Assembly (NCBI GenBank): GCA_030848545.1
Contig: JAVDCA010000024.1
Span: 51,938 to 115,937, forward strand
Direction: 5' to 3'
DNA length: 64,000 nucleotides
Source: Astrobacterium formosum
Lineage (GTDB): Bacteria > Pseudomonadota > Alphaproteobacteria > Rhizobiales > Xanthobacteraceae
In this document: positions 35,087-46,264 of the stretch, in pieces
How the letters are laid out: every line of letters begins with the position of its first letter
Position numbering within the stretch: position 1 is the first letter of the stretch
Program-made: the position numbers and the translations under genes
Notes under the pieces: model-generated
The model's input: only the letters and a program-made list of their open reading frames with translations
Databases searched by the model: none
Told to the model about the DNA's origin: nothing

Positions 35087-36154
35087 ATGACCTTCAACCG
35101 CCAGCTCGTGTTCTGGAGCATCGCATTCGTCGTCTTTTTTGCGGCGCTGTGGCTCCTGCGGGAAATCCTGTTACCCTTCGTCGCCGGCTTGGGGCTCGCC
35201 TACCTGTTCGATCCGCTCGCCAACCGGCTCGAGCGCCTCGGGCTGAGCCGGGCACTTGCCACCATCACGATCGTCGGCTCGTTCGTCCTGGTGGTCGTGT
35301 TCCTCGGCGTCCTGTTGACCCCGATCCTGATCGGGCAGCTCATCGGTCTCGCGGACAACATGCCGGGCTATGCCTCCAAGGTGCAGTCGGTGATCGCCGA
35401 TCCAGGACGGCCGTGGCTCGCCAAGATCCTCGGGGTCAGCCCGGCGGACGGCGACGTCGGCGAACTGGTCAAGCAGGCGACCGGCGGCATGGCCGTGTTC
35501 ATGCGCTCGCTGTGGTCCGGCGGCCAAGCCCTGCTGTCGATCGTGTCGCTTCTGGTCGTCACGCCTGTGGTCGCTTTCTACCTCCTGTGGGACTGGAATC
35601 GCATGATCGCTACCATCGAGGGATGGCTGCCGCGCCGCCAGGCGCCGACCATCCGGGCGCTGGCCATGGAGGTCAATGCGGCCATTGCGGGATTCCTGCG
35701 CGGCCAGACCGGCATCTGCCTGATCCTCGCCTCGCTCTACGCAATCGGCTACACGATGATCGGGCTCAACTACGGCCTCCTGATCGGCGTCGGTACCGGG
35801 CTCGTGAGCTTCATTCCCTATGTCGGCACGCTCACCAGCCTCGTGGTCGCGCTGTCGGTTGCTGTGGCGCAGTTCTGGCCGAACTGGGTCCCGATCGTGA
35901 TGCTGTTGTGCATCTGCGCCGTGCTGCAGTTCGTGGAGGGCTATGTGCTTGCCCCCAATCTGGTTGGCCGCGTCGTCGGTCTGCACCCGGTCTGGCTGAT
36001 CTTCGCCCTGGTGGCGTTCGGCTATCTGTTCGGCTTCGTCGGCCTGTTGATCGCGGTTCCGCTGGCCGCCGCCATCGGCGTGCTTGTGCGTTTCGCCCTG
36101 CGCCGGTATCTCGCAAGTCCCGTGTATACCGGCGAGGAGCCGCATTCCCCGTGA
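35087..36154 (+). CDS. AI-2E family transporter (PerM/TqsA type)
   Basis: A 355-residue polytopic protein with about eight membrane helices. Characteristic parts are LLPFVAGLGLAYLFDPLANR early, VTPVVAFYLLWDW, the GLLIGVGTGLVSFIPYVG block, and VEGYVLAPNLVGRVVGLHP. The family was named from E. coli TqsA, but most members are exporters or antiporters with no proven quorum-sensing role. The ATG at 35087 (GGGAGCC upstream) fits better than the open extension to 35018. The hdaA start lies 22 bp beyond its stop; same operon. Confidence 0.88.
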   Translation: MTFNRQLVFWSIAFVVFFAALWLLREILLPFVAGLGLAYLFDPLANRLERLGLSRALATITIVGSFVLVVVFLGVLLTPILIGQLIGLADNMPGYASKVQSVIADPGRPWLAKILGVSPADGDVGELVKQATGGMAVFMRSLWSGGQALLSIVSLLVVTPVVAFYLLWDWNRMIATIEGWLPRRQAPTIRALAMEVNAAIAGFLRGQTGICLILASLYAIGYTMIGLNYGLLIGVGTGLVSFIPYVGTLTSLVVALSVAVAQFWPNWVPIVMLLCICAVLQFVEGYVLAPNLVGRVVGLHPVWLIFALVAFGYLFGFVGLLIAVPLAAAIGVLVRFALRRYLASPVYTGEEPHSP

Positions 36155-36176
36155 CGTTCCCGACTGCGAGCAGGTC

Positions 36177-36860
36177 ATGACCCCCGCGTCCGCTCCGCGC
36201 CAGCTCGCGCTCGCCCTGTCCTTCGAGGAAAGCTTTGCGCGCGAGGACTTTCTCGTCGGCCCCGCCAATGCTGCCGCGTTCGGCCTGATTGATCGCTGGC
36301 CGGACTGGCCATCGCGGGTGATGATCCTGGTCGGCCCGGACGGAGCCGGCAAGAGCCACCTCGCCGCCATCTGGGCCGAGAACGCCGGGGCGCGGTTCGT
36401 CTCGGCGAGCGCTCTCGGCCATGCGGCGGTGCCGCGCGAACTCGCCACCGGCGCCCTGGTGCTCGAGGATGTGCGCGCCGGCGCGTTCGAGGAGCGCGCC
36501 GTCTTCCATCTCCTCAACCTGGCGCGTGAAGACGAGGCGCATGTGTTGATCACGGCGCGAAGCGCTCCCTCCAGCTGGGGCGTCGCTTTGCCCGACCTCG
36601 CCTCGCGCCTGCGGGCGCTGCCGACCGTGACCCTCGAACCGCCGGACGACACACTGCTGCGGGCGGTGCTCGTCAAGCTGTTCGCCGATCGCAGGCTCGG
36701 CGTCGATGAAGCCCTGCTCAACTACCTGACGAGTCGTATGGAACGCTCCTTCGCGGCGGCGCGCCGTTTGGTGGACCGGCTCGACCACGAGGCCTTGCGA
36801 CAGAAGCGGCCGTTGACCCGCGCCCTGGCGGCGGAACTCGTGGCCACGGACGAGACCTGA
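36177..36860 (+). CDS. hdaA: DnaA-related regulatory ATPase HdaA
   Basis: A 227-residue AAA+ protein lacking the DnaA N-terminal and DNA-binding domains. It shows the clamp-binding start LALALSF, a Walker A GPDGAGKSHL (about residue 53), a degenerate Walker B LVLEDVRAG, and sensor regions ARSAPSSWGVALPDLASRLR. In alphaproteobacteria HdaA with the sliding clamp promotes hydrolysis of DnaA-ATP to prevent over-initiation. I start at the ATG at 36177, which gives the LALALSF clamp motif at residues 10-16. Located between the permease and ppk genes as in many relatives. Confidence 0.9.
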   Translation: MTPASAPRQLALALSFEESFAREDFLVGPANAAAFGLIDRWPDWPSRVMILVGPDGAGKSHLAAIWAENAGARFVSASALGHAAVPRELATGALVLEDVRAGAFEERAVFHLLNLAREDEAHVLITARSAPSSWGVALPDLASRLRALPTVTLEPPDDTLLRAVLVKLFADRRLGVDEALLNYLTSRMERSFAAARRLVDRLDHEALRQKRPLTRALAAELVATDET

Positions 36861-36953
36861 AGGAGGTGGCGACGTCCGCGCCGTGCGGTGTCATAATGTC
36901 GTCGAAACGTCACAGGCGCAGGCGACAATGCCCGACATCTCATCGAGAGCGTG

Positions 36954-39152
36954 ATGGACCAGGTGCAAGAATTTGCGAAGCAAGGGGAAATTCCGATTGA
37001 CCCCGCGAGTTCGGAGGCCGCCGATCTCAGGCGGATTCCCGACCGGTTCATCAATCGCGAATTGTCGTGGCTGCAATTCAACCGGCGCGTGCTGGAAGAA
37101 GCGGAAAATCCCAGCCACCCCCTGTTCGAGAAAGTCCGGTTCCTGTCGATCTCGGCCAGCAATCTGGACGAGTTCTTCATGGTCCGGGTCGCCGGTCTCA
37201 AGGGCCAGGTACGGGCCGGTATCGTCGACAAGAGCCCGGACGGCCTGACGCCGATCGAGCAGCTGGTGCGAATCAATCATGCGGTGTCGCGGCTGGCCAG
37301 CGACCAGCAGGCCCGCTGGGGCGCGTTGCGCACGGAACTTGCCCCCAATGGCGTTGTGCTGGTGGACGGCGGCAGTCTGAAGAAGAGCGAGCGAAACTGG
37401 CTGGAGGAATATTTCCTCGGCCACATTTTTCCGGTGCTGACGCCTCTCGCCATCGACCCCGCGCATCCGTTCCCATTCATCCCAAATCTGGGCTTCTCGA
37501 TTGCCCTGCAGCTGACGCGCATAGGCGACGGCAAGCCGATGAACGCGCTGATCCGCGTCCCGCAGAAGATCGAGCGCTTCATTCGGCTGCCGGTCGAGGA
37601 CGGCGGTGCGGCGCGCCTGATCACGCTCGAACATGCGACCGGCATGTTCATCGCCAAACTGTTTCCCGGCTATGCGCTCATAGGGCAGGGCGCGTTTCGC
37701 GTCATCCGCGACTCCGACATCGAAATCGAGGAGGAAGCGGAGGACCTGGTGTTGTTGTTCGAACGGGTGCTCAAGCGTCGTCGTCGCGGCTCGGTCATCC
37801 GCCTCGAGATCGAGGTCGCCATGCCGGCCGAACTGCGGCGCTTCGTCCAGCGGGCGCTGGCGGTCGCCGACGACGAGGTGTTCGTGGTCGACGGCATGCT
37901 GGCCTTGAACGAGCTCAATCAACTCCTCGCCGTCGACCGGCCGGATCTCGAATTCGTCCCCTACAAGCCGCGCTTTCCCGAACGCATCCGTGAACACGCC
38001 GGCGACTGCTTCGCCGCCATCCGCCAAAAGGATCTGATCGTCCACCACCCTTACGAATCCTTCGATGTGGTCGTCCAGTTCCTGCAGCAGGCGGCCCTCG
38101 ATCCCAATGTGATCGCCATCAAGCAGACGCTTTACCGCACCTCCAACGACAGTCCGATCGTGCGGACCTTGGTGGAGGCGGCGGAAGCCGGCAAATCGGT
38201 GACGGCGGTGGTCGAGCTCAAGGCGCGCTTCGACGAAGAAGCGAACATCAGATGGGCCCGCGACCTCGAACGCGCCGGCTGCCAGGTGGTGTACGGATTC
38301 CTCGAACTCAAGACGCATGCCAAGCTGTCGCTGGTGGTGCGCCGGGAAGGCGGCACACCGTTGTCCTATGTCCATGTGGGCACCGGCAACTATCATCCGG
38401 TCACCGCTCGCGTATACACGGACCTGTCGTTCTTCTCCGCCGATCCGGTCATCGCCCGCGACGTCGCGCGCGTATTCAACTTCGTCACCGGCTATGCCGA
38501 GCCGGCCGAACTGGAACGCATGGCGGTGTCGCCGCTCACTCTCAAAACCCGCATCCTGACCCACATCTCCCAGGAGATCGCCCATGCCAAGGCCGGACGG
38601 CCGGCGGCGATCTGGATGAAGATGAATTCGCTCGTCGACAGAGTCATCATCGACGCCCTTTATGAGGCGTCGCAAGCCGGCGTTCAGATCGATCTCGTGG
38701 TCCGCGGCATCTGTTGCCTGCGCCCGGGCGTCCCCAGCCTGTCCGACAACATCCGCGTCAAATCCATCGTCGGGCGATTTCTCGAACACGGCCGCATCTA
38801 CTGCTTCGGCGGCGGCCACGGACTACCGCACGCCAAGGCGGCGGTCTACATTTCGTCCGCCGACATGATGCCGCGCAATCTCGATCGGCGCGTCGAGACC
38901 CTGTGCCCGATTCTCAATCCGACGGTGCACCAGCAGGTGCTCGATCAGATCATGATCGCCAATTTCAAGGACAACGAGCAGAGCTGGAAATTCTTGCCCG
39001 ACGGCAGCACCGAGCGTATCAAGGCCGCGGCCGGCGAAGAGCCGTTCAACGCCCACAATTACTTCATGACCAATCCAAGCCTGTCGGGCCGCGGCAAGTC
39101 CCTCAAGGAATCCTCGCCCCGCCGGCTGACGCGACGCAGTGATGGGACTTAA
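36954..39152 (+). CDS. ppk: Polyphosphate kinase 1
   Basis: A 732-residue PPK1. The N-terminal domain shows [19 protein letters not shown]; the tunnel and catalytic parts include [18 protein letters not shown], the phospho-accepting His in [28 protein letters not shown] and the second His of [20 protein letters not shown]. It reversibly makes long polyphosphate chains from ATP at the membrane. The start is either this ATG or the GTG immediately before it (36951). Its last codons overlap the ppx start by 14 bp, so the two opposed polyphosphate enzymes are translationally coupled. Confidence 0.96.
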   Translation: MDQVQEFAKQGEIPIDPASSEAADLRRIPDRFINRELSWLQFNRRVLEEAENPSHPLFEKVRFLSISASNLDEFFMVRVAGLKGQVRAGIVDKSPDGLTPIEQLVRINHAVSRLASDQQARWGALRTELAPNGVVLVDGGSLKKSERNWLEEYFLGHIFPVLTPLAIDPAHPFPFIPNLGFSIALQLTRIGDGKPMNALIRVPQKIERFIRLPVEDGGAARLITLEHATGMFIAKLFPGYALIGQGAFRVIRDSDIEIEEEAEDLVLLFERVLKRRRRGSVIRLEIEVAMPAELRRFVQRALAVADDEVFVVDGMLALNELNQLLAVDRPDLEFVPYKPRFPERIREHAGDCFAAIRQKDLIVHHPYESFDVVVQFLQQAALDPNVIAIKQTLYRTSNDSPIVRTLVEAAEAGKSVTAVVELKARFDEEANIRWARDLERAGCQVVYGFLELKTHAKLSLVVRREGGTPLSYVHVGTGNYHPVTARVYTDLSFFSADPVIARDVARVFNFVTGYAEPAELERMAVSPLTLKTRILTHISQEIAHAKAGRPAAIWMKMNSLVDRVIIDALYEASQAGVQIDLVVRGICCLRPGVPSLSDNIRVKSIVGRFLEHGRIYCFGGGHGLPHAKAAVYISSADMMPRNLDRRVETLCPILNPTVHQQVLDQIMIANFKDNEQSWKFLPDGSTERIKAAAGEEPFNAHNYFMTNPSLSGRGKSLKESSPRRLTRRSDGT

Positions 39153-40671
39153 ACGGAAAACCGGCGCGGTCGCTCAGGGACGTCTGGACCACGGCGCCCC
39201 CATCGCGGTGATCGATATCGGCTCGAATTCGGTGCGCATGGTCGCCTATGAGGGGCTGACGCGCAGTCCGACGCCGATTTTCAACGAAAAGGCGCTCGCG
39301 GGCCTCGGCCGTGAAGTGCAGACCACGGGCCTTTTGGCCACGGACGCGATCGAGCGGGCCTTGGGGGCGCTGACCCGGTTCCGCCGTCTGTGCCGCACCA
39401 TCGGGGTCGAACGGACCTGGGCGATCGCGACCGCCGCCTGTCGTGATGCCAAGAACGGTGCGGATTTCATCGCCAAGGCGGAAAGAATCTGCGGCGCCAG
39501 GATCGACGTGTTGTCGGGCAAGCGGGAAGCCGAATTGTCGGCGTTCGGGGTGATCGCCGGTATCCACAAGCCGGACGGCATCGTCGGCGACCTGGGTGGC
39601 GGCTCGCTGGAACTGACCGACGTCAGCGGCTCGGGCATCAAGAACGGCGTAACCTTGCCGCTCGGCGGCTTGGCCCTGCAGGACCTGTCGGCCAGCTCCA
39701 TGAAGAAGGCGGAGGCGATCGTCGCGGAAGCGCTCGCGGACGTGCCGCTTTTAACCGGCGGTGCGCGGCGCTCTTTCTATGCGGTCGGCGGTACCTGGCG
39801 CGCGCTGTCGCGCCTGCACATGTTCCAGACCGGATACCCGCTCAACGTCATGCACGGCTACGTCATACCGGCCAGAGAGGCACTTGAGTTCGCCCGCCTG
39901 GTACGACGTGTCGACGATCCCAATACCCTGTCGCAGATCGAAGTCGTCACCGCCCAGCGGCGGCCGTTGCTCGCCTATGCGGCGATCGTCCTCGAACGGC
40001 TGATCCGCATCGTGCGGCCGAAGGACATGGTGGTGTCCGCCCTCGGCGTGCGCGAGGGCCTGCTTTATTCACTCTTGTCGGTCAAGGAACAGCAACGCGA
40101 CGGGCTCCTGGTCGCCGCCCAGGAACTCAACGTCCTGCGCTCGCGCTCGCCCCGTCACGGGCCCGAGTTGATCGACTGGACCGATCGCTTCATGGCTTCG
40201 ACCAAGATCGAAGAGACGCCGGAGGAGAAACGGCTGCGCCACGCCGCCTGCCTGCTCGCCGATATCGGATGGCGTGCCCATCCGGATTATCGCGGTGAGC
40301 AGTCGCTCAACATCATTTCCCACGCGGCCTTCGTCGATATCGATCATTCCGGACGGGCATATCTGGCGTTGGCGGTGTTCTTCCGCCATGTCGGCCTCGA
40401 ACGCGACGACCTCGCGCCGCACCTGCGCGAACTGGCGACTGCCCGCATGATCGACCGCGCCCGTGTGCTTGGCGCCGCGCTCCGGGTCGCCTATCTGGTG
40501 TCGGCGGCCATGCCGGGCGTGCTGCCGAAGACCCCCATGGTGGTCGAGCGCGGCAAGCTCAAGCTCGAACTCAAGGGTAAACACGCGCCGCTCGCCGGCG
40601 ACCGGCTGTTCGCCCGCCTGCGCCAGGTGGCCCGCCTGATCGGCCGCGAGCCGACCTTCGTGACCGATTAA
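39139..40671 (+). CDS. ppx: Ppx/GppA family exopolyphosphatase
   Basis: A 510-residue sugar-kinase/actin-fold phosphatase: [17 protein letters not shown] phosphate loop, [16 protein letters not shown], the second loop [15 protein letters not shown], and a C-terminal HD-like helical region with [19 protein letters not shown]. It degrades polyphosphate from the chain end or hydrolyses pppGpp. The start overlaps the end of ppk. It converges on rnd with only 4 bp between stop codons. Confidence 0.94.
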   Translation: MMGLKRKTGAVAQGRLDHGAPIAVIDIGSNSVRMVAYEGLTRSPTPIFNEKALAGLGREVQTTGLLATDAIERALGALTRFRRLCRTIGVERTWAIATAACRDAKNGADFIAKAERICGARIDVLSGKREAELSAFGVIAGIHKPDGIVGDLGGGSLELTDVSGSGIKNGVTLPLGGLALQDLSASSMKKAEAIVAEALADVPLLTGGARRSFYAVGGTWRALSRLHMFQTGYPLNVMHGYVIPAREALEFARLVRRVDDPNTLSQIEVVTAQRRPLLAYAAIVLERLIRIVRPKDMVVSALGVREGLLYSLLSVKEQQRDGLLVAAQELNVLRSRSPRHGPELIDWTDRFMASTKIEETPEEKRLRHAACLLADIGWRAHPDYRGEQSLNIISHAAFVDIDHSGRAYLALAVFFRHVGLERDDLAPHLRELATARMIDRARVLGAALRVAYLVSAAMPGVLPKTPMVVERGKLKLELKGKHAPLAGDRLFARLRQVARLIGREPTFVTD

Positions 40672-40675
40672 ACGT

Positions 40676-41824
40676 TCAGCCGCGCTCGACGGCGGTCACA
40701 CGACCCTTTTCGATCGCGAGCGCCAAGCCGCCGTGCTTGAGCGCCAGGGCCTTGTCGCCGAACATTTCACGCCGCCAGCCCTTGAGTGCCGGCACGTCGG
40801 CGGCGTCGTCGAGGGCGATGCGCTCGAGATCGTCGACGGTCGCGATCACCTTGGCGGCGACGCCGTTGCGTTCGGAGGTCATGCGCAGAAGCACTTTGAG
40901 GAGTTCGACCGTGGCGCCGCCATTGCCGCCGTTGCGCGGCTTTTCGATACGCGGCAGGGACTTGGGGTCGCGGGCGAGGCCACGCTTGACGGCCTCGATG
41001 ATCTCCTGACCCCATTTCGAGCGCTCGAATCCCTTGGGCAGCGAACGCAGCGAACCCAGCCGCTCCGTGGTGGTCGGCGCCTGGATGGCGATGTCGCCAA
41101 TGGCGTCGTCCTTGAGCACGCGCCCGCGCGGCACGTCGCGCGCCTGCGCTTCGCGTTCGCGCCACGCCGCGACCTCGATCAGGATCGCCAGTTCCTTGGG
41201 CTTGCGCACCCGCGTCTTGAGGCGTTCCCAGGCATTTTCGGGTTCGGCCCGATAGGTTTCTGGAGACGTCAGCACCGTCATTTCCTCATTGACCCACTCG
41301 GTGCGCCCCCGTTTTGCCAGGTCGGCCGACAGGGAGACATAGACTTCGCGCAGGTGTGTCACGTCGGACACCGCGTAGTTGATCTGGGCCGCAGTCAGGG
41401 GTCGCCGGGACCAATCGGTGAAACGATTGGACTTATCCAGATTGTCGCCCGTGATGCGATGGACGAGCTGGTCGTAGGAAATTGAATCGCCATAGCCCAG
41501 GACCATGGCGGCGACCTGGGTATCGAATACCGGATGCGGGATGAGGCCGGCCTGGTGCCAGACGATTTCGATGTCCTGGCGGGCGGCGTGGAAGACTTTG
41601 ACCACGCTTTCGTCGGCCATCAGGTCATAGAACGGGGTGAGATCCAGTCCCGGCGCCAAAGTGTCGACAACGACGGCCTCGTCCAGGCACGCCAGTTGGG
41701 CGACACACAGCAGCGGATAATACGTGCTCTCGCGAAGAAACTCGGTGTCCACCGTGACGAAGGAATTACGTGCCAAACGCCCGCAGACCTCCGCCAATTC
41801 TGTCGTCGTCGTAATCAAATCCAT
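40676..41824 (-). CDS. rnd: Ribonuclease D
   Basis: A 382-residue DEDD 3'-5' exonuclease: Exo [17 protein letters not shown], Exo [22 protein letters not shown], and Exo [16 protein letters not shown] (the Tyr of DEDDy), followed by an HRDC domain (about 205-290). It trims tRNA precursors and other stable RNAs. Single gene on this strand, divergent from aspS. Confidence 0.95.
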   Translation of the reverse strand: MDLITTTTELAEVCGRLARNSFVTVDTEFLRESTYYPLLCVAQLACLDEAVVVDTLAPGLDLTPFYDLMADESVVKVFHAARQDIEIVWHQAGLIPHPVFDTQVAAMVLGYGDSISYDQLVHRITGDNLDKSNRFTDWSRRPLTAAQINYAVSDVTHLREVYVSLSADLAKRGRTEWVNEEMTVLTSPETYRAEPENAWERLKTRVRKPKELAILIEVAAWREREAQARDVPRGRVLKDDAIGDIAIQAPTTTERLGSLRSLPKGFERSKWGQEIIEAVKRGLARDPKSLPRIEKPRNGGNGGATVELLKVLLRMTSERNGVAAKVIATVDDLERIALDDAADVPALKGWRREMFGDKALALKHGGLALAIEKGRVTAVERG

Positions 41825-42269
41825 GCGCGGCTTTCTGATCGTTCTCCCTCGAGGGCCACGTCGTACTCAGCCGGCGCCGCCAAGATGATTGTAGCGAAGT
41901 TGTCGCAGAGCATGCGATTGGTGTCTATCGGCCATCATTTCCGCTTTGTCTACAATTACTTGCCGCAATACCCGCAGGTCTGCAGGGGCGCCGGCGCATT
42001 GCAGTGCGGCCAAGTCGGCGCACTGTAGGGGGCCGTGCGTCTGCGGCCCCGCGTGGGCGGCCACAGCCATTCTTGACAAAGACCGGGCCGCATGCACCTT
42101 CCCCACGCCCGTGCTGCCTGCTTTCGGCCTGATCCTGCCCTCCGACACCAGGATTTTAGCCCAGCCGGTTGTACCATCTGGGGTTTTCGGTGCGCCCGCG
42201 GCGCGCCCGGCGATCGGGCCGGCGCCGGGGGTGGTCCGGCCGCGAACCCGTCCTGAAAGGTCTTTCACC
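41825..42269. other. Divergent region between rnd and aspS
   Basis: 445 bp. The aspS frame is open through most of it, but that extension has no synthetase-like content. TTGACA occurs at 42074 without a well-spaced -10. No T-box or other recognisable leader was found. A GAAAGG ribosome-binding site for aspS lies at its right end. Confidence 0.5.
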
Positions 42270-44063
42270 ATGCACCGCTACCGCACCCACAACTGTGGCG
42301 CGCTCCGCGACAGCGATATCGGCCAGACCGTTCGCCTGTCCGGATGGTGCCATCGCATCCGCGACCATGGCGGGGTGCTGTTCATCGATCTGCGCGACCA
42401 CTACGGCCTCACCCAGGTGGTGGTCGACCCGGATTCCCCGAGCTTCAAGACGGCCGAAAAACTCAGGTCCGAATGGGTGGTCAGGGTCGACGGCCGGGTG
42501 CGCTCCCGCCCGGAGGGTACCCTCAATGCCGACCTGCCGACCGGCGCGGTCGAGGTCTACGCGAGCGATATCGAGATCCTGGGGCCGGCGGCGGAACTGC
42601 CCATGCCGGTGTTCGGCGATCAGGAGTATCCGGAAGACATCCGCCTCAAATACCGCTTCCTCGACCTGCGCCGCGACCGGCTGCACGCCAACATCATGAA
42701 GCGTGGCCAGATCATCGATTCGCTGCGCCGGCGCATGAAGGAGCAGAACTTCTTCGAATTCCAGACGCCGATTCTCACGGCCTCGAGTCCGGAAGGCGCG
42801 CGCGACTTCCTGGTGCCGTCGCGCCTGCACCCCGGCAAGTTCTACGCCCTGCCGCAGGCCCCGCAGCAGTTCAAGCAGCTCACCATGATCTCGGGCTTCG
42901 ATCGCTATTTCCAGATCGCACCCTGCTTCCGCGATGAGGACGCCCGCGCCGATCGCTCGCCGGGCGAATTCTACCAGCTCGACATCGAGATGAGCTTCGT
43001 CACCCAGGACGACGTCTTCACCGCCGTCGAGCCGGTGCTGCGCGGCGTATTCGAGGAGTTTTCCGGCGGCAAGCCCGTGACGGCGAAATTCCCGCTGATC
43101 TCGTTTGCCGACGCCATGCGCCAGTACGGCTCCGACAAGCCGGACCTGCGCAATCCCATCAAGATGGCCGACGTCTCCGAGCACTTCCGCGGCTCCGGCT
43201 TCAAGGTGTTCGCCAATATCCTGGCCAACGACTCCAAGGCCGAAGTGTGGGCCATTCCGGCGCCCGGCGGCGGCAACCGTGCTTTCTGCGACCGCATGAA
43301 CTCGTGGGCGCAAGGGGAAGGCCAGCCGGGGCTCGGCTACATCTTCTGGCGCGAGGGCGAGGAAGGCGGCGCCGGCCCGCTCGCCAAGAACATCGGCACC
43401 GAGCGCACGACCGCGGTCCGCGACCAGCTCGGCCTCAAGGTCGGCGACGCGGTGTTCTTCGTTGCCGGCGTGCCGAAGCATTTCGTCAAGTTCGCCGGCG
43501 CCGCCCGCGCCAAGGTGGGCGAGGATCTCGGCCTCGTCGACAAGGACCGCTTCGAGTTCTGCTGGGTGGTCGACTTCCCCATGTATGAATGGAACGAAGA
43601 GGAGAAGAAAATCGACTTCTCCCACAATCCGTTCTCGATGCCCAATTATCCCATCGACGACTTTCTCGCCCTCAACGATAAGGACGAGGACAAAATCCTC
43701 GCCATCAAGGCGATCCAGTACGACATCGTCTGCAACGGCATCGAGCTGTCGTCCGGCGCCATCCGCAACCATCGCCCCGACGTCATGAAGAAGGCCTTCG
43801 CGATCGCCGGCTATGGGGAGGATGTGCTGGAGAAGAAGTTCGGCGGCATGCTGCGGGCGCTGTCTCTCGGCGCACCGCCGCATGGTGGCATTGCTCCCGG
43901 CGTCGACCGCATCGTCATGCTGTTGTGCGGGGAGGAAAACCTGCGCGAAGTCGTCCTGTTCCCGATGAACCAGCGCGCCGAGGACCTCCTCATGGGAGCG
44001 CCCTCGGAGGTGACGGCAAAGCAATTGCGCGAACTGCACATCCGGATGAATTTGCCTGAATAG
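42270..44063 (+). CDS. aspS: Aspartate--tRNA(Asp/Asn) ligase
   Basis: A 597-residue class II synthetase: N-terminal OB-fold anticodon domain ([20 protein letters not shown]), motif 2 [19 protein letters not shown], the bacterial GAD insertion domain (about 300-420), and motif 3 GLAPGxDR seen as [16 protein letters not shown]. Alphaproteobacterial AspRS is usually non-discriminating and also makes Asp-tRNA(Asn), corrected by GatCAB, whose three genes lie at 50.7-55.9 kb. The start is the ATG at 42270, aligned with the usual MHRYRTH N-terminus. Confidence 0.96.
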   Translation: MHRYRTHNCGALRDSDIGQTVRLSGWCHRIRDHGGVLFIDLRDHYGLTQVVVDPDSPSFKTAEKLRSEWVVRVDGRVRSRPEGTLNADLPTGAVEVYASDIEILGPAAELPMPVFGDQEYPEDIRLKYRFLDLRRDRLHANIMKRGQIIDSLRRRMKEQNFFEFQTPILTASSPEGARDFLVPSRLHPGKFYALPQAPQQFKQLTMISGFDRYFQIAPCFRDEDARADRSPGEFYQLDIEMSFVTQDDVFTAVEPVLRGVFEEFSGGKPVTAKFPLISFADAMRQYGSDKPDLRNPIKMADVSEHFRGSGFKVFANILANDSKAEVWAIPAPGGGNRAFCDRMNSWAQGEGQPGLGYIFWREGEEGGAGPLAKNIGTERTTAVRDQLGLKVGDAVFFVAGVPKHFVKFAGAARAKVGEDLGLVDKDRFEFCWVVDFPMYEWNEEEKKIDFSHNPFSMPNYPIDDFLALNDKDEDKILAIKAIQYDIVCNGIELSSGAIRNHRPDVMKKAFAIAGYGEDVLEKKFGGMLRALSLGAPPHGGIAPGVDRIVMLLCGEENLREVVLFPMNQRAEDLLMGAPSEVTAKQLRELHIRMNLPE

Positions 44064-44072
44064 GGGAGTTGA

Positions 44073-44097
44073 GCCAGGACGGGGGTTAATTCCTGGC
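44073..44097 (+). terminator. Possible weak terminator hairpin after aspS
   Basis: GCCAGGA (44073-44079) can pair with TCCTGGC (44091-44097), just after the aspS stop, but no T-run follows. Confidence 0.35.
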
Positions 44098-44164
44098 CCT
44101 TCGAATGAAGTTGGTCAGGGTAGCGGATTAATCCCGCCTTAATCGCGAACGCCGATATTCCCCG

Positions 44165-45763
44165 GTGGATAATCGAGGTTCGGGAGTGGCACTGCCAGGG
44201 TGGAAAAAGCTCGTCGCGATCGCGATCGGCATCCTGTGCGGCGGGCTGCCGCTGATCGGATTCAACCTTTGGTTGGAGGTTCTGGTCCAGCGGCAAAATC
44301 TCGACGACGTCGGTGTCAGTGCGGCTCGTTCGATCGAAATCGCCGAGACGCGCGTCGACCAGGCGGTGACGGCGCTCGACATCCTCGAAATTCGCGGTGT
44401 CACCGAATGCACGCCGGGTCAGACGGACATTCTTCGCCAGGCGGCGCTGACCGCGACGTCTGTCAAGGATCTGCTCGTCCTTGATGGTGCCGGCAATGTT
44501 TTGTGCAGCGGCCTCGATGCCGTGCCGGGGCGGCGCCTGTTGGCTCCCGTCGGCGAGGGCAATCCGGTTCTGGAACTGGTGCAGATCCGAACGCTACGCT
44601 TCCTGCGGCTTGCCCGACGGTTGCCCAATGGATTGTGGTTAGCCGGATTGGTATCCGCGGACCTCCTGGTGCCCTTGACCGCATCACGAGGGGGGCCGTT
44701 CTCCGCCTGGATTCGTTTATCCCTGGACGACGGAAAGGTGGTGACTGAGGGGGGCGGACGAAATCCCAACAACCTCGACGCAGCCGCGCTCCTGACGGGC
44801 TCTGCACGATCCCAGCGTTATGGGCTGGCCGTCGAGGCGATCTTGCCAAAGCCGAACGGCGGCCCCCTGTGGCTGATTGGATCGGCCATCAACGGCGCCG
44901 CGGCCGTCGGCGCTTTCCTGTTCGGCTGGCTGATGACGCGACGAAAACCAGACCACCCGCTGGCCGATATCAAGCGTGCTTTGTCGGCCGACGAGTTCGT
45001 TGCCTACTACCAGCCGATCGTCGACATCAGTTCGGCGCGCCTGCTCGGGGCGGAGGTGCTGGTGCGTTGGCGCAAAGCCGACGGGACCATCGTGCCTCCG
45101 GCCATGTTCGTGCCGCTCCTGGAGCAGAGTGGCCTCATCCGGGACATGACCCGCAAGCTAATGCGGCGCGTCCGCGACGAGATCAGCGCAGCCTATGGGG
45201 CGCGTCCAAATCTGACGGTATCCTTCAACATCACCGCGGAGCATTTCGCCCGCGAGGACTTGGTCGAAGAAGTCCAGCAGGTGTTTGCGCAGGGTTCGGT
45301 ACGACTGTCGCAGATCGTCCTCGAGTTGACCGAGCGCCAGCCACTGCAGAACATGACGGCGACGCGGCGTGTCATCGCTGCACTGCAGGGCCTCGGGTGC
45401 CGCGTCGCTCTCGACGATGTGGGCACCGGCCACAGCGGGCTGTCTTCGATCCTCAAGCTCGGCGTCGACATCATCAAGATCGACAAGCTGTTCATCGACT
45501 CGCTCGGCAACGAGCAAAACTCCGCCGCCATCATCGAGACCCTGGTCGATCTCGCCCGCAACATGCGGATGCACGTCATCGCCGAAGGAGTCGAGGACTT
45601 TCAGCAGGTGGCGGAGTTGAGGGCCCGGGGCATCAGCTCCGCGCAGGGTTTCCTGTTCGCGCCGCCGCTGCCCGGCCAGTCCTTTTTGGCGCTACTGGAG
45701 GCCATCGACCCTCCCGGGCGGACCGAAGGGGGTGAACTGCGTTTCCTGCAGCGCGCCAGTTGA
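44165..45763 (+). CDS. EAL-domain cyclic di-GMP phosphodiesterase with CSS-type periplasmic sensor
   Basis: A 532-residue protein (GTG start): a membrane helix at about 15-38, a periplasmic domain (about 40-235) with Cys82 and Cys114 (the latter in VLCSG, a variant of the CSS motif), a second helix at about 237-257, then an EAL domain. The signature is EVLVRW (297-302) instead of EALLRW, and the DDVGTGHSGLSSILKL loop and IIKIDKLFID are intact, so hydrolysis of c-di-GMP is expected. In the PdeC family the periplasmic cysteines sense the redox state of the disulfide system. Single gene after aspS. Confidence 0.9.
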   Translation: MDNRGSGVALPGWKKLVAIAIGILCGGLPLIGFNLWLEVLVQRQNLDDVGVSAARSIEIAETRVDQAVTALDILEIRGVTECTPGQTDILRQAALTATSVKDLLVLDGAGNVLCSGLDAVPGRRLLAPVGEGNPVLELVQIRTLRFLRLARRLPNGLWLAGLVSADLLVPLTASRGGPFSAWIRLSLDDGKVVTEGGGRNPNNLDAAALLTGSARSQRYGLAVEAILPKPNGGPLWLIGSAINGAAAVGAFLFGWLMTRRKPDHPLADIKRALSADEFVAYYQPIVDISSARLLGAEVLVRWRKADGTIVPPAMFVPLLEQSGLIRDMTRKLMRRVRDEISAAYGARPNLTVSFNITAEHFAREDLVEEVQQVFAQGSVRLSQIVLELTERQPLQNMTATRRVIAALQGLGCRVALDDVGTGHSGLSSILKLGVDIIKIDKLFIDSLGNEQNSAAIIETLVDLARNMRMHVIAEGVEDFQQVAELRARGISSAQGFLFAPPLPGQSFLALLEAIDPPGRTEGGELRFLQRAS

Positions 45764-45847
45764 TCGCCACTGGGGTAAATTCGGTCACAATTTCCGGTGA
45801 ACTTCGGGCATTCGCGGTGTCGTTCACCTGCGCCAAGGAGAGTCGGA

Positions 45848-46147
45848 ATGATCCGTAGAGCCGCGTTCGTGATCGTGATGGTGGCACTGATGCCGACGTT
45901 GCAGCAGGCAAAGGCGCAGGACGCGGTGGGTGGCGCGTTGATGGGCGCCGCCACTGGCGCCCTGGTCGGCGGCATCGCGAGCGGCCGCGGTGAAGGGGCT
46001 GTCGCCGGCGCGATCGTCGGCGGTACCGCCGGCGCGATCATCGGCTCCCAGGTCGAGCACCGTCGTGGCTATTATTGGCGGGATGGCGATTGCTATCGTG
46101 GCGAGCGACGCCGGCTTGTTCGCGTATCACGACGCTATTGCTATTGA
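45848..46147 (+). CDS. Glycine-zipper small secreted/outer-membrane protein
   Basis: A 99-residue protein with a signal peptide (about 1-23, ending QAKAQ). A glycine-zipper segment follows (GGALMGAATGALVGGIASG, then GAVAGAIVGGTAGAIIG), and then a basic Tyr/Arg/Cys-rich tail (YYWRDGDCYRGERRRL). The start ATG at 45848 has a perfect AAGGAGAG. Similar proteins of unknown function are widespread in Rhizobiales envelopes. Missing a lipobox. Confidence 0.8.
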   Translation: MIRRAAFVIVMVALMPTLQQAKAQDAVGGALMGAATGALVGGIASGRGEGAVAGAIVGGTAGAIIGSQVEHRRGYYWRDGDCYRGERRRLVRVSRRYCY

Positions 46148-46264
46148 TCCTTGTGGCGGCGCGGCGATCGGGCGCCGGCGACACATTCGTGATGTCCGCC
46201 GAGGTGTTATCTTTTCGGCCGCCGCATTCTCGATTCGGCGCGTTCCGTGCCGGGAGACCACCTC

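Noticed and set aside
36891..38819. 642-codon minus-strand frame opposite ppk
   Set aside because: Antisense shadow; ppk is complete on the plus strand.
41905..42269. T-box or other leader controlling aspS
   Set aside because: No specifier-loop, antiterminator or terminator structure recognised, and T-boxes are not expected in alphaproteobacteria.
42156..44039. 627-codon minus-strand frame opposite aspS
   Set aside because: Antisense shadow of a fully conserved synthetase gene; no family features.
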